This document shows positions 22,481-34,474 of a stretch of DNA of 64,000 bases, one piece after another. Origin of the DNA: Pyrrhosoma nymphula (taxonomy: Eukaryota; Arthropoda; Insecta; Odonata; Coenagrionidae). The first letter of the stretch is position 1. Each line of letters opens with the position of its first letter. The notes beneath the pieces were generated by a model. The model did not search any database, was not told the origin of the DNA, and saw nothing but the letters and a program-made list of their open reading frames with translations. The stretch lies in the NCBI GenBank assembly GCA_963573305.1, contig OY754332.1:142965977-143029976 (forward strand), written 5' to 3'. The translations under genes were made by a program, and so were the position numbers.

Positions 22481-25215
22481 TCAAGAAACGCAGGAGAAAA
22501 CTACTTTTATGCTGCTTTCAATTAGTTATAAAGAGAGAAAGAATCATAGTGCCTCCAAGATCGAAAATTTTCACACTGGTGCTATGGAAACGCAGTAAGC
22601 CATGAAGCATTGTTTTTTAGATTTAAATCAAACTAAACTTAGCAGAAATATTAATTGATAAATGTCTTTAGCATTTAAAAATTGGTCTGAAATTTATCCC
22701 GTTCCAAAATCTTCCTCACTGTTATGTATTTGAAAGTAAATACAGCATTAGTTTTATGGAACATTTCGGCCACTGTAGCCAGATAGGTAACGCGCTGTCG
22801 TAGAAACCCAAAACACTCGAGTCCCTCGAGCAAGGAACCTGTGACGCCTTTAGGGTGAACATCTTAGGTTGGATGGATCGATATAGCCCCAGAAGTTAGG
22901 AAACCTGAAATACACGTCCACTAATTCTTATAAGAGTCTGTTTACACGAATCGTTAACTTATGCGAGTAGATGATGCGTGAACAGATACTGTTGAATTTC
23001 CTCGTCCAAACATGAAACACTACGCGAAAGCGCGAACACACGCTCAGAAAAGAGTCCGTTCTCATGCTGAGCACTCGTTTTGGCGATTTATCGCGCCTTT
23101 ACACACACGAGCATGTACCTCGTGCACGCAGGCGGCAAAGCAATTGGAAAGAATGATTTCCATCGGTCGAAGAACGAAGAGTATTTCAATTCCGTGTCCT
23201 GCGTGGACGAATGGTGTCGAGCAGGTACATCCGTTTTTCGGTTCACCGAGTGACATTCAAGCTCGCCCGTGGCTGCTCGGTGGTTCACCCACACGACGGA
23301 AGGCGCTCTCGGAATGCATGAATTGTCAATTGCGGCAGCGAGAGGGCAGATGGTGATCACCCGCTGCTGCCCTCCTTTCATTTGCATGCGCCTCGGAGGT
23401 GGTCGTGTAAAAGGCGATCGGAAACCCAACTCTCGGACCACGACGCCTGCCGCTGCGCTTCCTACGACCTCGGGCCTTCAACCCGCGATCACGCATCCGG
23501 TCAGTGACGGCGGAAAGAAATCATCCGGATTCGATACAGGCGACGCATCTATCGCCTTGTAATCAGCGTTGTCGGAGCAATTGGACTGACGTTGAAGCTC
23601 AATAAAATGAGAGCTCACTGGCACTTCTTTCTTCAGAGTCAGTGAACGGAAGAAGCAAATTCCTCTCAACGTGGCATCAAAAATATAGTCGGAACCTCTT
23701 CCCTCACTGTAACAAGGACATACTCTTTCACAGAAATTAAATTTCAATCATTTAAATAACTACACACGGCCAAAAATATTTTACTTATATGACTCTGGAC
23801 TTATATGACACTCGGATGACCACCTGTCCCATCCACCCACCCACCATCAATCATCTACACTAGCATGGTACACTACAAACCGACTGAAGTATGGCAGAGT
23901 GTGCATTTTCACCAAAACAAGGACTACATAATGTGCGACGAATGTTTTAGTGACTTCATCTGTGAATAGATTAAGATACATACATGCTTAGCGATATTAG
24001 AGTTTCGTGATACCATTTTTGTTTGATACCAGATTTAAAATACCATTTTTACCATTGATAATTGGAGACCTTAATAGCCGTCATTAAGGCCAGATAGTAG
24101 ATGTGAATGGACGAAATGGACAACGAAGAACCAAATTACTGCTTGACTATGTAGAATAAAATAACTACGATGAACCATATTAAGGCAATGAACCAAATCC
24201 GAACAATTCGTACCATTGAGAAGTCGGCTATTCATTTTTATCCTCGAAATATGCGATGAATCTTGTGGAACCCGATAATTGCTATCCATGAAAGAGCTTT
24301 AATCATGTTGCCTCGTATTGTGTTCCCAAAAATTATTAATTTTTGGCCGATGCTTCCTCGAAAACTGGAGACATTCAATTTTGAAACTATACGTGTACTT
24401 GTGATGTTTGGGGGCTAAAAAATTACTAAGCAAAAATGTAAGATTCCCAGGATAGTAAATTATCCATCCTGTTTCCTTGACTGGAATATCTTATAATATC
24501 ATCCCTATACCATCCGATTGCATATTTATACACTTCTCCATCATTACCAATCCTATTTCACGGAGTTTGGAGCTATTTTAATGCAACTTAAATGATCCCC
24601 ACGAATATTAAATTATTCGTTAAGTCTTGAGCAGTAGCTATATGCGGCCACAAGGATTATTTAGCGCGCACAAACCCATTTCCTCGTATAAAATATGCTA
24701 CGGATACTCGAATCGATTGAAGATGGTCGAGTAAATTATTCCGGTGGGGTGTGGAAGGGATGACATTAAATCGATTCACGAAGACCTAATGATGAGGAGT
24801 ATGCCTTGCAACGGTAGTAACCTACTAATAGCATGACTTTAATCCTACGACACAATATTATTTTATTTGACAATCTATTACTGTCTGATATTCAAGCTCA
24901 GCACCGTATGCTTCGTCCTGAAAAGTACTTACAGCACGATAAATGCAAGAGTAAATTAATTTCACTCCCAACAAGTAGAAAATCGCGGTCATTTAACGTT
25001 TCGGTATTTGCTTTCCCGGTACAATTGAAATCTATTGGGTATGAATCACATGGTAACCATTATTGTTTATTAATTTTCAAATATGTATCCAGCCAGCATA
25101 ATAATCCGCGAATAATTTTGAATTATGTGATTCTCCATCATCTCGAGTAATTCTGCACAAGTCACTTATTACATGGTGGTCACTTATATGGTGGTTTGTA
25201 CCAATCAAGTTGTTC
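22480..25215. other. No gene seen; mixed-composition spacer
   Basis: 22990-23540 is more CpG-rich than its surroundings and has overlapping frames on both strands (23012-23562), but none has a recognisable domain. The rest is AT-rich. Confidence 0.35.
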
Positions 25216-25218
25216 TCC

Positions 25219-25378
25219 ATTCAAATGATTCAAATTGATCATAATGAACCAAATCAAGATGTCCTCGATCACTCATGAATCGTTAGATTCTTCACTCACA
25301 CCACTCTACCGAAGAATCACACGATTCACGAATGATCGAAAACAGCTGGATTTGGTTCATGGTGAACCATTTGAACAG
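25219..25378. repeat. Diverged foldback, ~75-bp arms
   Basis: Left arm (to about 25299) and right arm (from about 25301) are imperfect inverted copies: ATGAACCAAATC at 25244-25255 pairs with GATTTGGTTCAT near 25348-25360. ATGAATCGTTAGATTCTTC on the left pairs with GAAGAATCACACGATTCAC on the right. Many substitutions indicate age. No hammerhead-like core. Confidence 0.65.
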
Positions 25379-25654
25379 TAAACGTTCATGCTAAGGAATC
25401 GCTCAAAATGAACGAATGACTCATGAACGATGCAGCTCTACTAGATAGATACGAAGTTTGGTAGCTGACCTACTTCGTTGCATCTATGAGTATATCTTTT
25501 TTTAACTTAGTCAACCACTGAAACTACAGGCGTCTCGCATGCTTTATTGGCGTTCGAAATACAAAGTTCTCTAAGCGCAAATGCATGCGCGAATCCCACG
25601 TAAAAAAGCACGTTTTTCTTAGACAACTTTCTTAGCACGTAAGGTAGATCATTC

Positions 25655-26155
25655 TTGGTGGAAATTCACCCCCTGACAAACACCTCAGAGGTGGTTTTCA
25701 GAGAGCTATTTAGATGTAAACGTAGATTGAATCTCGGCACCGTACCAACCAACCAACCACATTCCCGAAACCGAGTCCGCATCATCCGTCAGACCTTTCA
25801 GCGGCGAACCCGAATCCCACCGCTCTGCAGCCGATATTTATATTCGCTCCCCACCATCCACGCGGACCACTCCATAATTTGTGAGCGGATCTTCAACGGA
25901 AACCGCGGGGGGAAAGTGAATAATTTCTCTGGCCTCTTGCGGCCACCTGGTTTACAGGGGATAGCGGTGGATGAGGTGCGTGGGTTAACTGGGCAGTGGG
26001 CTCAACTGGCGGATGAAAACTTGGGCAGGGATCATTTATTTAGGGTGCACGCTCGTTTCCTGCGGGAGGTTGTGGTCCGTCGGTTCGGTTGCGTTGAGAG
26101 AATGTATGGGAGAGTTGAATCGCCAACGGATACGCAAGAGGAGGGTGATCCGTGA
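25655..26155 (+). other. Open frame of 166 codons, function unknown, probably not a gene
   Basis: This is the longest plus-strand frame not explained by a low-complexity tract. The product has no motif I recognise, no signal peptide and no evident membrane segment. It runs up to the SINE at 26.2 kb. Some of it may be an old repeat. I report it only because of its length. Confidence 0.15.
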
Positions 26156-26184
26156 GAGAGGATGGGGTGAATCGTGGATTTCTG

Positions 26185-26310
26185 GGTCTCGGGCTGGCTA
26201 GAGTACTGCCATCCCATCTCGAGGGCCCGGGTGCGCATCCCGAAAAAGGAGGATATTTGTCATTGGAATCCCCGCTCCTCCTTGATTGCTATGTGGAGAG
26301 TACTTCGCGC
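26185..26310 (+). mobile_element. tRNA-derived SINE head
   Basis: GGCTGGCTAGAGTACTGCCA is followed by GAGGGCCCGGGTGCGCATCC, matching, in direct orientation, the minus-strand heads at 6.9 and 39.6 kb. After it comes GTCATTGGAATC, corresponding to the GGTGGAATC that follows the other heads. Confidence 0.65.
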
Positions 26311-26569
26311 GTGAAAAACGATATGGTGCTTTCCCCGCATATGCTCACGGCGAAATCTTTCAAGAGATTCTCACCGTTTCCAGGGGCGATTAGTTCATAT
26401 TCATTAGGACTGAATTTCGTCACTTCAGTTTTAGCCTCCTAACATCCTCAAAGTAAGACCAAAATTGAATCGGCGACATTCAGCCCTGACGACTACGGAC
26501 CAGTCGTCGCTTGGACTATGCGACTATGCCATGCGAATCCCAGAGGGAGATCCCAGGAAGAGTTCATCG

Positions 26570-26700
26570 ACTGCAGTACTCTGCCGGTCGGATGGGACGC
26601 AAAACAGTCGAACCCTTGGCGCCTTTCGTTCGGAGCACCCTAGCGCCGATACCGGGCTTCTCTCGCCCTCCCCCCCCCTACATCCATTCGTCGTATAATC
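26570..26700 (+). mobile_element. SINE core domain
   Basis: CCGGTCGGATGGGACGC, CCCTTGGCGCCTTTCGTTC and GCGCCGATACCGGGCTTCTC reproduce the shared core. It lies about 260 bp after the head at 26.2 kb in the same orientation, so the two may be one element with inserted sequence or two neighbouring copies. Confidence 0.65.
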
Positions 26701-26867
26701 CTTCGCCTACCAACACACCCACCGGTTTTCAGCGGCGCAAATCACCTCCACGACTCCCCAGTAGCCAACCAAATCCAGTAAACCACAAAGATGACGAGGC
26801 ATCAAAGAACCTTGAGAGCCTTATCTTAGCAATAGGAAAGCATGTACGGAGCAGCAGTAATTAGGGC

Positions 26868-27040
26868 CGGCGACCGACAGATGAGACTGTTTGCGCCACT
26901 AAGGATACGTGAGTAAACAGGCAAAGGAAGGATTAATTAGGGAATATTGGAAGGGTAGAAAGACTCCGGGCGTCGTCTATAGCCTACTCTTGACGAAAGG
27001 CAACAGCGGATACAATGGGTTGGAAGTAGGCACTGCATAA
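26868..27040 (-). mobile_element. SINE 3' half (core and tail)
   Basis: On the minus strand: GTTGCCTTTCGTCAAGAGTA, GACGACGCCCGGAGTCTTTC, then a tail with TTAGTGGCGCAAACAGTCTC and GTCGGTCGCC. Same core-tail order as at 12.4 and 63.4 kb. Confidence 0.6.
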
Positions 27041-27934
27041 GAACGAGGGTTGAATACATCGAGCGAATCATGAGAATTTATAACTCACCAGCCATAATTC
27101 TAATTCTCTGCGTTTTCTTCTGGTAGTATTAACGTAAGTAAAATATAGTATAAATAGTTTCATAGTGTACCAAAAACATAAAAAGTGGGCAAAAAAAGCA
27201 CAATTAAACTAAAGAATAAGCGCAACAGCTTTTTAGTTGTACTTTTGTCCGTAACATTGAGAAAACACGGCAATTCTTCGGATATCTGCGTGGAATTGAA
27301 AAGCGTTTTTTCACGGTTATATAATGAAAGATTCCACAAATTAGAGCCTGACGCAGTGTCTTGTAGTACTACTGTCACTAACGCATGGCTTTAGTTTGCT
27401 TCTACCAGAAACTGTGCTCAAATACCACTTTGACCACACTCTGATTTTATCCTAAGCGACAGTGTATATCGAAAAATGGACTTCATACCAGTAAATGGAA
27501 CATTTTCGATGGCTAATGGAGGGTTTTTGCTTCCTCAAGGAAAGAATAAAGGGTGCACCTCCACTTGTCACTTGGCCACTAACGAAGAAAGTACAGTAAA
27601 ATATCTGTGAAACTGAGTGATTCATGTAGTATTAGCATGTCAAATTATATCACTCAATAAAATTTTATGCTATTATATTTATCAATAAAATGGCCAGTAG
27701 CTAATAAGAGTCAAGCAAAAAAAACTCGATACATTCAGTTATCAGTATATATGGGTCAAAATAACGTATTGTGATCGAATAAATCGATCAGCTGATAGGA
27801 GGATGACGTTTAGCAAGCCATTCTTCAGATTGATGCCTGCTTACGATGACGATGGATAGAATGCTACCCTTACGGTTAGTATCTACCTAAGTAGGGTCTA
27901 ACCTCTTACATATAGAGATTGGGATTCTACTAAG

Positions 27935-28025
27935 AAATCTCCCCGAATGCTAGGACTCGAACCCGTGCCCTCAGAACGTGGAGCTCTGACCACACCACCA
28001 CCCCAATCCACATGCACAAAATAAT
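27935..28025 (-). mobile_element. tRNA-derived SINE head with intact B box
   Basis: On the minus strand, GGTGGTGTGGTCAGAGCTCC (A-box region) is followed about 30 bases later by GGGTTCGAGTCC, a match to the pol III B box GGTTCGANTCC. The acceptor ends do not pair as in a tRNA and no CCA or cloverleaf is visible, so it is SINE-derived. The body at lower coordinates is not recognisable. Confidence 0.6.
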
Positions 28026-28029
28026 ACCA

Positions 28030-31000
28030 GAAAGAAGCAGATGAGAAAGAGTAATGCAAGGATTAACCAGTGAGGTAGCATGTAGTAAAGTAGAGCCAGC
28101 TACCTCAGTCAATGATTTATAATAAACCAATAAATGAACTTAAATATTTCCACATTCCTCGTATTGAATTGCAGATTTGGAACTCGATTCTATTTCCACT
28201 CATGATTGATGCATTAAAAAGGTAAACAATTATTTGCTTGGGAAAACAAACCCATATCTATGAACAGCATAAGTATATTGATTAAATTAATCATAATTTC
28301 GCATTTTCGGTGGAAAGACTGACAGAATCTAGGTATATTCATTATTAGGAGTATACATTAAATATCAACTAGCATATACAAAATAACCACTTGTTTACTA
28401 ATAAATGCTCTCGATAGTTACTATAGGAATTCATTGTTAATCGATTAATATGTATTTCTGGATACATGTATCATCAATACGGACGTTATTTTATCAAATG
28501 CATGATTAAATTTCATTTCCTCCAATCGGCCAGTCAGCCGTGTCGCTACAATTACAGATGTTCGTGTTTGGTGTCGTTTATTTAAAAAATTGAATTTTTT
28601 CAAATAACGACTCCCTCTGCCCTAGACGGAAGTTCAGGAAGTTTATATCCCTTATCCGCCTTTGCCTGGGAGACCTGGTGATAAAATGATTCCATTTCGT
28701 CCCAGGGGACTCGTATAAGTTTAGGATGCCTGAGATCGCATAGCAGCCATCTAAGCCTTGCCCCCGAAGAATCGTAGCTTCAAGCCGCAAGGCTCAAGAT
28801 AAATGACACGAATTTCCCTGTCCAGTGTCAACAAATCCAGCAATGAACAAGAGATGACTGATTAAGAGATACGTCCAACTTTACCGCGGGAGGGGTCGGC
28901 TGGGAGACTGCTCCGTAAATCCTGCCCAGTAGTTCCCTTTGGCTCGGAGAGAGGGAGACGCCGAAATCTCCGTGGGACGTGGCTCGCGTTTCAAATATCT
29001 GCCACGCTCATGAGGCACGACTGTTCTCCGTGATCCGCGGCCATGGACAAGCCACTCAGGCGGAAGAATACGATGCGGAGAATTAAGTGGATCAAGTCGG
29101 CGTCTAGACGTGGAATGTTGGCGTTGTCGGATGCTGAGGGGAAACTAAATGCACGTCAAGTGTACGAGAGACGATAGGAATGCGAATGGAATGGCTAAAA
29201 TAGTGCATAGATGTATTGGAATGCTTTGGGTACATTACCTCGAATATTGCGCGCGCACTCGCTTATGAGGCCGAGACATAACGACGTGCAGCTTGAAGCG
29301 GCATCACTTGGCGCAGTCAAAGGAAAAGCGATGATGTTCTTCGTCGACGAATGCTCACAGCTATATACGGTGAGAGCAAGCAAATTTATCAGAATGGTCA
29401 ATTCGTGGAATGGTTGCGAAAAAATCTGGTTATTTGTTTACGGAAAATTTTAATCGTGCGCAGATTTGTCTAACTTGTAAATCAGGTGATTTAAATTTGA
29501 ATAAAAGATAAATAGGTAGAAATTAGGCGACATCTTTGAATGTTACAGTGCCCCAAGTCGAAAATTCAGAACGTCAATAGGAACCGATGATGAAGTTGGC
29601 TTTACAAATCCATGCAGTTGTAGAAATGTTTTTATTTATTCTACAGAACGCCACCAATATTGTGATTCAATCAGTAAGTGTTGATTTAAGCAATCCAGTC
29701 ATTTTCAGATAAACCACGCGGTCACTGATTACATTTTAAATAGCTCCTTCAAGTGTGCCGATGTGTTTCTCAGCGCTCTTCCGAATGTGAAAGGTCGTTC
29801 ACGGTTCATTCAATCATTCATCTGACGAATCGATTCGAAATGCATCCGCTCCCACTTAATGCGTCCGAAGTAGAACTCAATCCGCACTCCTTAATAATCT
29901 TTTGTACTATTTACAGCACAAGCCACGAAAGAACATACCATCCGATTTCATCAATCACTCCGAAAGGATTTTATGGGAAATTAAAATTTGCCGACCATGG
30001 TATTCAACATGATATTTTTCAATCTCGCGATTGCCTTCTTTCTTGAAATTTCTCCAGTGTTCCTCAACAAGCAATATTTCTCGCCGATGTTTTGACAAGA
30101 CGTTCAACCACTTCTCCTAATACTAAATTTATGGTTAATTGATTCAACAGGAGGTGAAGTCTTGCGCAAGATTTGCACTCGTTTTAGTCCGCTATTAACC
30201 TGACAATAAATCTGAGAAAACATATAGCTAAATTTATAAACTCTAAACTCAGAGCGTATCACACATCAAAATTTACTACCGCGCTTTTAATTTTTCGTAC
30301 GACCGCTCCTACCCTCAGTAAATTACATGCTTAGCGATGATTTGATTTTTTTTGTACTTGGCAATGATATTAAAAACAGTTTATGTATCTTCATAGCATT
30401 TATTATTAATATGGTCCAGTGGAAATGAAGTGGGGAGAAGAACATTACGGAAAAAGAAGCGCTAAGAAGGAGAAGAGAATTAATGGCTGGGACTTTAACT
30501 TAAAAAAGTGATGTAGAAATTAAAAAAATAATTTTCTTAGCATATGTGAGAAAAAGGTGAGTGATGCGAGACTGGCCTAAGCATGTACAAAGAGTTAATG
30601 GATTGTCTTAGAGCACTACAGAGGAGATTATATTGCGGAAGAAAAATTGTAAAATTGAAAAGACATCTTAGAGGGAGATAACAAATGTATTGAGAATAAA
30701 ATGTTCACAGTAGGATGAAAGATAAATAATTTTGTATTTAGGATGAAGAATAAGTAATGAGAATATAGCCTGGGCAACGTGCAATTATTTAAAGTGAGAG
30801 ATTGTACTAAAGCCTAATTTACCTCTGATAATATATATTTCAATTATCACAGTTTCATCATCCTTCAACAATCTAAAAAACAGGACAATAAGTAATTCAT
30901 GTGCTTCACATGTATGCGCCAAAAACTACATCGAGATAATAACTCACGGCATAGTGGGGGATTGGGAAATAGCGGTGGTTTACTTCTCTCACCTTAGACT

Positions 31001-31485
31001 ATTCACCTTTGCTCAGATGTGCTCGAAGCTAGAGAAATCTTACAAATAAATATCTCCAAATAGTCTTATCCGTAACTCAGGCCACGGAGAGAAATATTGT
31101 TTCTTCCGGAGTTCCCAAGTGAGCCACCGTCTACGTTCCAACCATAAGGTATTGCTGTCAGTTTATCTATGTTATTTCAGACTCCAAATTTCTGCATTCA
31201 ATGAAAACATTGCTCTCAGTCTTTCTATTGCATAGGTTTTGGAGAAACGAAATGACTGAATGGACAACTACGCATGCTGCGGCAAAGAAGGAAATTTCGC
31301 CTTTGTCAACTTTCTGCCCTCAAAATGGCGAGTCTGCACGAGTAGAAAATTTTTCAATGAGTCGTGAATTAAAACTGCATATGGGTTTTTATAATAGCTA
31401 TGCTTAAGGTACATAACACAGTGAATGTGTCATAAAAAAGAATTTTTAGGGTTGAAGAAGTCATAGGGTTTGATTTTGTTCAACA
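28030..31485. other. No gene seen; long AT-rich spacer
   Basis: No supported gene. 28590-28800 and 28880-29170 are locally GC-richer. 30420-30720 on the plus strand is purine-rich and might be LINE-tail debris, but I see no diagnostic motif. Confidence 0.35.
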
Positions 31486-31491
31486 AGAGAG

Positions 31492-31752
31492 CAATTGACA
31501 AGTAAATATAAATTAAATATCAATCCAAATCTTCAATGAAAATGAAGGCATTTTGGCTCCTATGCATTCATTTCGGTCATCCAGTTGACCATCGACAGGG
31601 AGAGTTAAAATCTTCTATACATATAGTTGTTTACAAGATTTTAACTATCCCTGTTGACATTCACCTGGATGACCGAAATGCGTGCATATGAGTCAAAATT
31701 CCTTCGCTTTCATAGAAAATTTGGATTAATATTTAATTTAAGCTTATATTCA
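31492..31752. repeat. Foldback (MITE-like) element, ~120-bp arms
   Basis: Arms about 31492-31614 and 31635-31752 are inverted copies with scattered mismatches; the most conserved part is CATTTCGGTCATCCAG on the left and CTGGATGACCGAAATG on the right. The 20-base centre is AT-rich. No coding capacity and no hammerhead-like core. I could not identify a clear target-site duplication. Confidence 0.75.
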
Positions 31753-31759
31753 ATTTTTC

Positions 31760-34385
31760 AGTTTATGACAATGTTACCATTATATTCGAGAAGAAAAGTT
31801 AAAGCATTCACCATAAAACTCTAATGCACTCGGAAAATCGCATCTCTTCCACCTGAAGTAAATATTTAAAATATTATCCGAATACAATACGATGAAAGTG
31901 TGCACATTATTATCATTTGTGCATGTCATAAACCTCGTAAAAACCTGAAATAGCCCTAACCGAATCCTTACGATATTCTTAGTAAACCCTATACACATTT
32001 CGAATATTGCGATCTATAGTTAAATTGCTTCTTTCTCCATAAACCACTTAGCAGCAGTTCGCGCCGCCAATAACGATATACATCACTGCATAGAAAAATG
32101 CCATCGACTGATTTTGCGATAGGATTCCTCCTGCTCCAATTCTCTAATATCCTCTTCTGAAACTATAGTATTTGTGCTAAAGGATATTTACAAATACCAG
32201 TTTCCAAAATAATCCATTATTTAAAGCATTGACATAATAATGAATTAAAAATCTAATGCTAAGCCTGATTAATTTAGTACTCTTTAAGGAGGTAATAATT
32301 TAACCAAGCATCAATTCCCACTTAAAATATTTCCGTTGCAAAACAGAAATAACAGGGTGAAGGGTTTACGTTAGAGTGCAAACGAGATTCATCGATTTGA
32401 AATGAACGGAAGGGCTATTAATTAACGCAGGATAATCCGACTGATTCCATCTTTACCATTTTTAAGTCTCCAATTATCCACCAACATGCTAGGCATCTAG
32501 GAGTTCGGATTTTAGGTTTTAACTAATTACTGTGTATTATCAGCGCCAGAAATTAGTTCATAAAATAAAGGAAGTAATCATGGTTCATAATTTTAAAAAC
32601 TTCTCATAGATGCTGGCTTAATGAATTGTGTGAACATAAACTGAAATTTTAAAATAAAACCAGAAATTTTTTAAATGACAGATTCTTCTCTGTTCGTGTT
32701 ACAGTGAGTCTACACTCGGTGTATTAATAAAGCTGTATTCACTATGCCATTTCTTCCCCCTACATTTGGAGAGTGTTTAATAAAATACCATCCTCCGCAG
32801 TAAACGCAGAAATGATTTAACTTTGAATTAAGGTCATAAAATGATAAAACGGACAACAAAACTTTGCATATTTGGTATAACTCGGACGAACAGCCATCGA
32901 AGCTCAACTTCGGCCTGAATTGACTCGATTTCGGCTCGTAAAGCATTAAATAAAGCCGAAACTCTTCCTCCTTCACTACACATCAAATCGTGAATTTCCT
33001 TCAATCGACAGTGAGCAAGCATTGACGACATCCTAGCAATAGACGGGAAAGTCCTACTTTTTCCCAAGGGAAGGAGGTCCGGTAATCGCTTGACTAATTT
33101 TCGTAATCAACTCCTAAAACAAATTTATATTACTGAATTCAAATTCTATCATGCGCCTTACATGTAAAATTAAAGCAGAAACATAATTGGATTCAAGACC
33201 ATAACGAGAGATAATCCAGGAAATGGAGTGTTGAGTCAGTCATTCCCCATCTCCCACCGTCATCGGATCAATTCCAGACATTACAGTATGAAATTCCATC
33301 TCAGTGCACTAGTGCGTCTCGGAATGCACTTCGCAGAAAAAATCTGACAAATGAGGAGCTCGGGTGAATGCAAGCAAAAACCGCAGGCGAAGCAACTCTG
33401 GGAAAATATTACCTGGGAAAAGGGCGGCGGAATAGGAAATATTATTAAGAATATAAAACAGCTGGGGAGTAGGTTCGGTCGAATGGTCAAATCACATCAT
33501 TCAACATTATTCCACCCCGTAGCATCTTTGAGGTGGAGAGGCACTTGGTCAAGCATATAAGGATAAGGTCAAGGATATTTTGAATCTTTTCCATGGCAGC
33601 CGGTAAAGTAGGTATATGTTTATATCTGCAAAAACATTGCAAGCGGTTGAATACAAATTTCATTGGAAATTCTACCTTTACATAACCTCCTTTCTCGTGC
33701 AAAACCTATTATAAACTATTACCGAAATAAACTATTTAAGAATGTAAACCTAAAGTTTCGATGTATGTATTTATATTATCTATCACATTATGTGAATGTA
33801 ATATTTCGATTTATTTAAAACCTTTACATCCGGACTATATATATATATTAAAGTGGTAATAGTCATAATTTTAAGTTCAATTTCCAAATCAGAGTTGACT
33901 TAGATTCATCACCGTCGTTCTTCAAAACAAGTATTACGAGGTGAATTCACTTTGTGCCCAGATATAATTTTACCACATTTTTTAAGAAAGTGCTTTCAGT
34001 GAGTTTTACAATAGTTTGGTGCTCAAATATTGGCTCACAATGAGAAAAATTCGCGATTTTAATGAACTTAGATTAATAGGCAAATGAACCAAACCTCGTC
34101 ATACCTGACCAACCATGTGAACCTCTTGCGTTCGTCGATAACTGTAGGAAACTCTATGCTCTACGCCGTTTCAAGCTTGACAGCGTTCAGGGTAATTTTC
34201 AAGCGCGATATTCAATGCTTAACAAGAATAAATTGTCAACGCTTTTCAAATTTTGCCATCATATCATCAAAAAAACTACTTTTGAAACAATCAATACCTC
34301 AAAAAATCAACCACTGATAAACAGAAAAATACAAGTGGCAATCAATCGGAAAATCAAACGAAATAATTTCAAGGGAACAAAACTG
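31760..34385. other. No gene seen; AT-rich spacer
   Basis: Only short frames without domains. A TATATATATATTA run lies at about 33838-33850. Confidence 0.35.
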
Positions 34386-34392
34386 ATTTATT

Positions 34393-34469
34393 TCATTACA
34401 GAAAAAAACACTCAGTTTTCCACTAATTAAATTAGTAGAAAACTGCAAGTGTTTTACTTCTGTAATTAT
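34393..34469. repeat. Small hairpin, ~35-bp arms
   Basis: CATTACAGAAAAAAACACT and CAGTTTTCCACTAATT on the left pair with AATTAGTAGAAAACTG and AGTGTTTTACTTCTGTAAT on the right, with small internal mismatches. Confidence 0.7.
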
Positions 34470-34474
34470 GGAAT

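Noticed and set aside
27935..28025. tRNA gene on the minus strand
   Set aside because: A- and B-box-like sequences are present, but the acceptor stem does not pair and no consistent cloverleaf forms. The same holds for the other tRNA-like heads at 11.4, 15.6, 39.6 and 61.95 kb.
30420..30720. LINE tail on the plus strand
   Set aside because: Purine-rich and Lys/Arg-coding, but none of the diagnostic motifs (YLG, GHI-x-R, RGRPR, EWRA) is visible.
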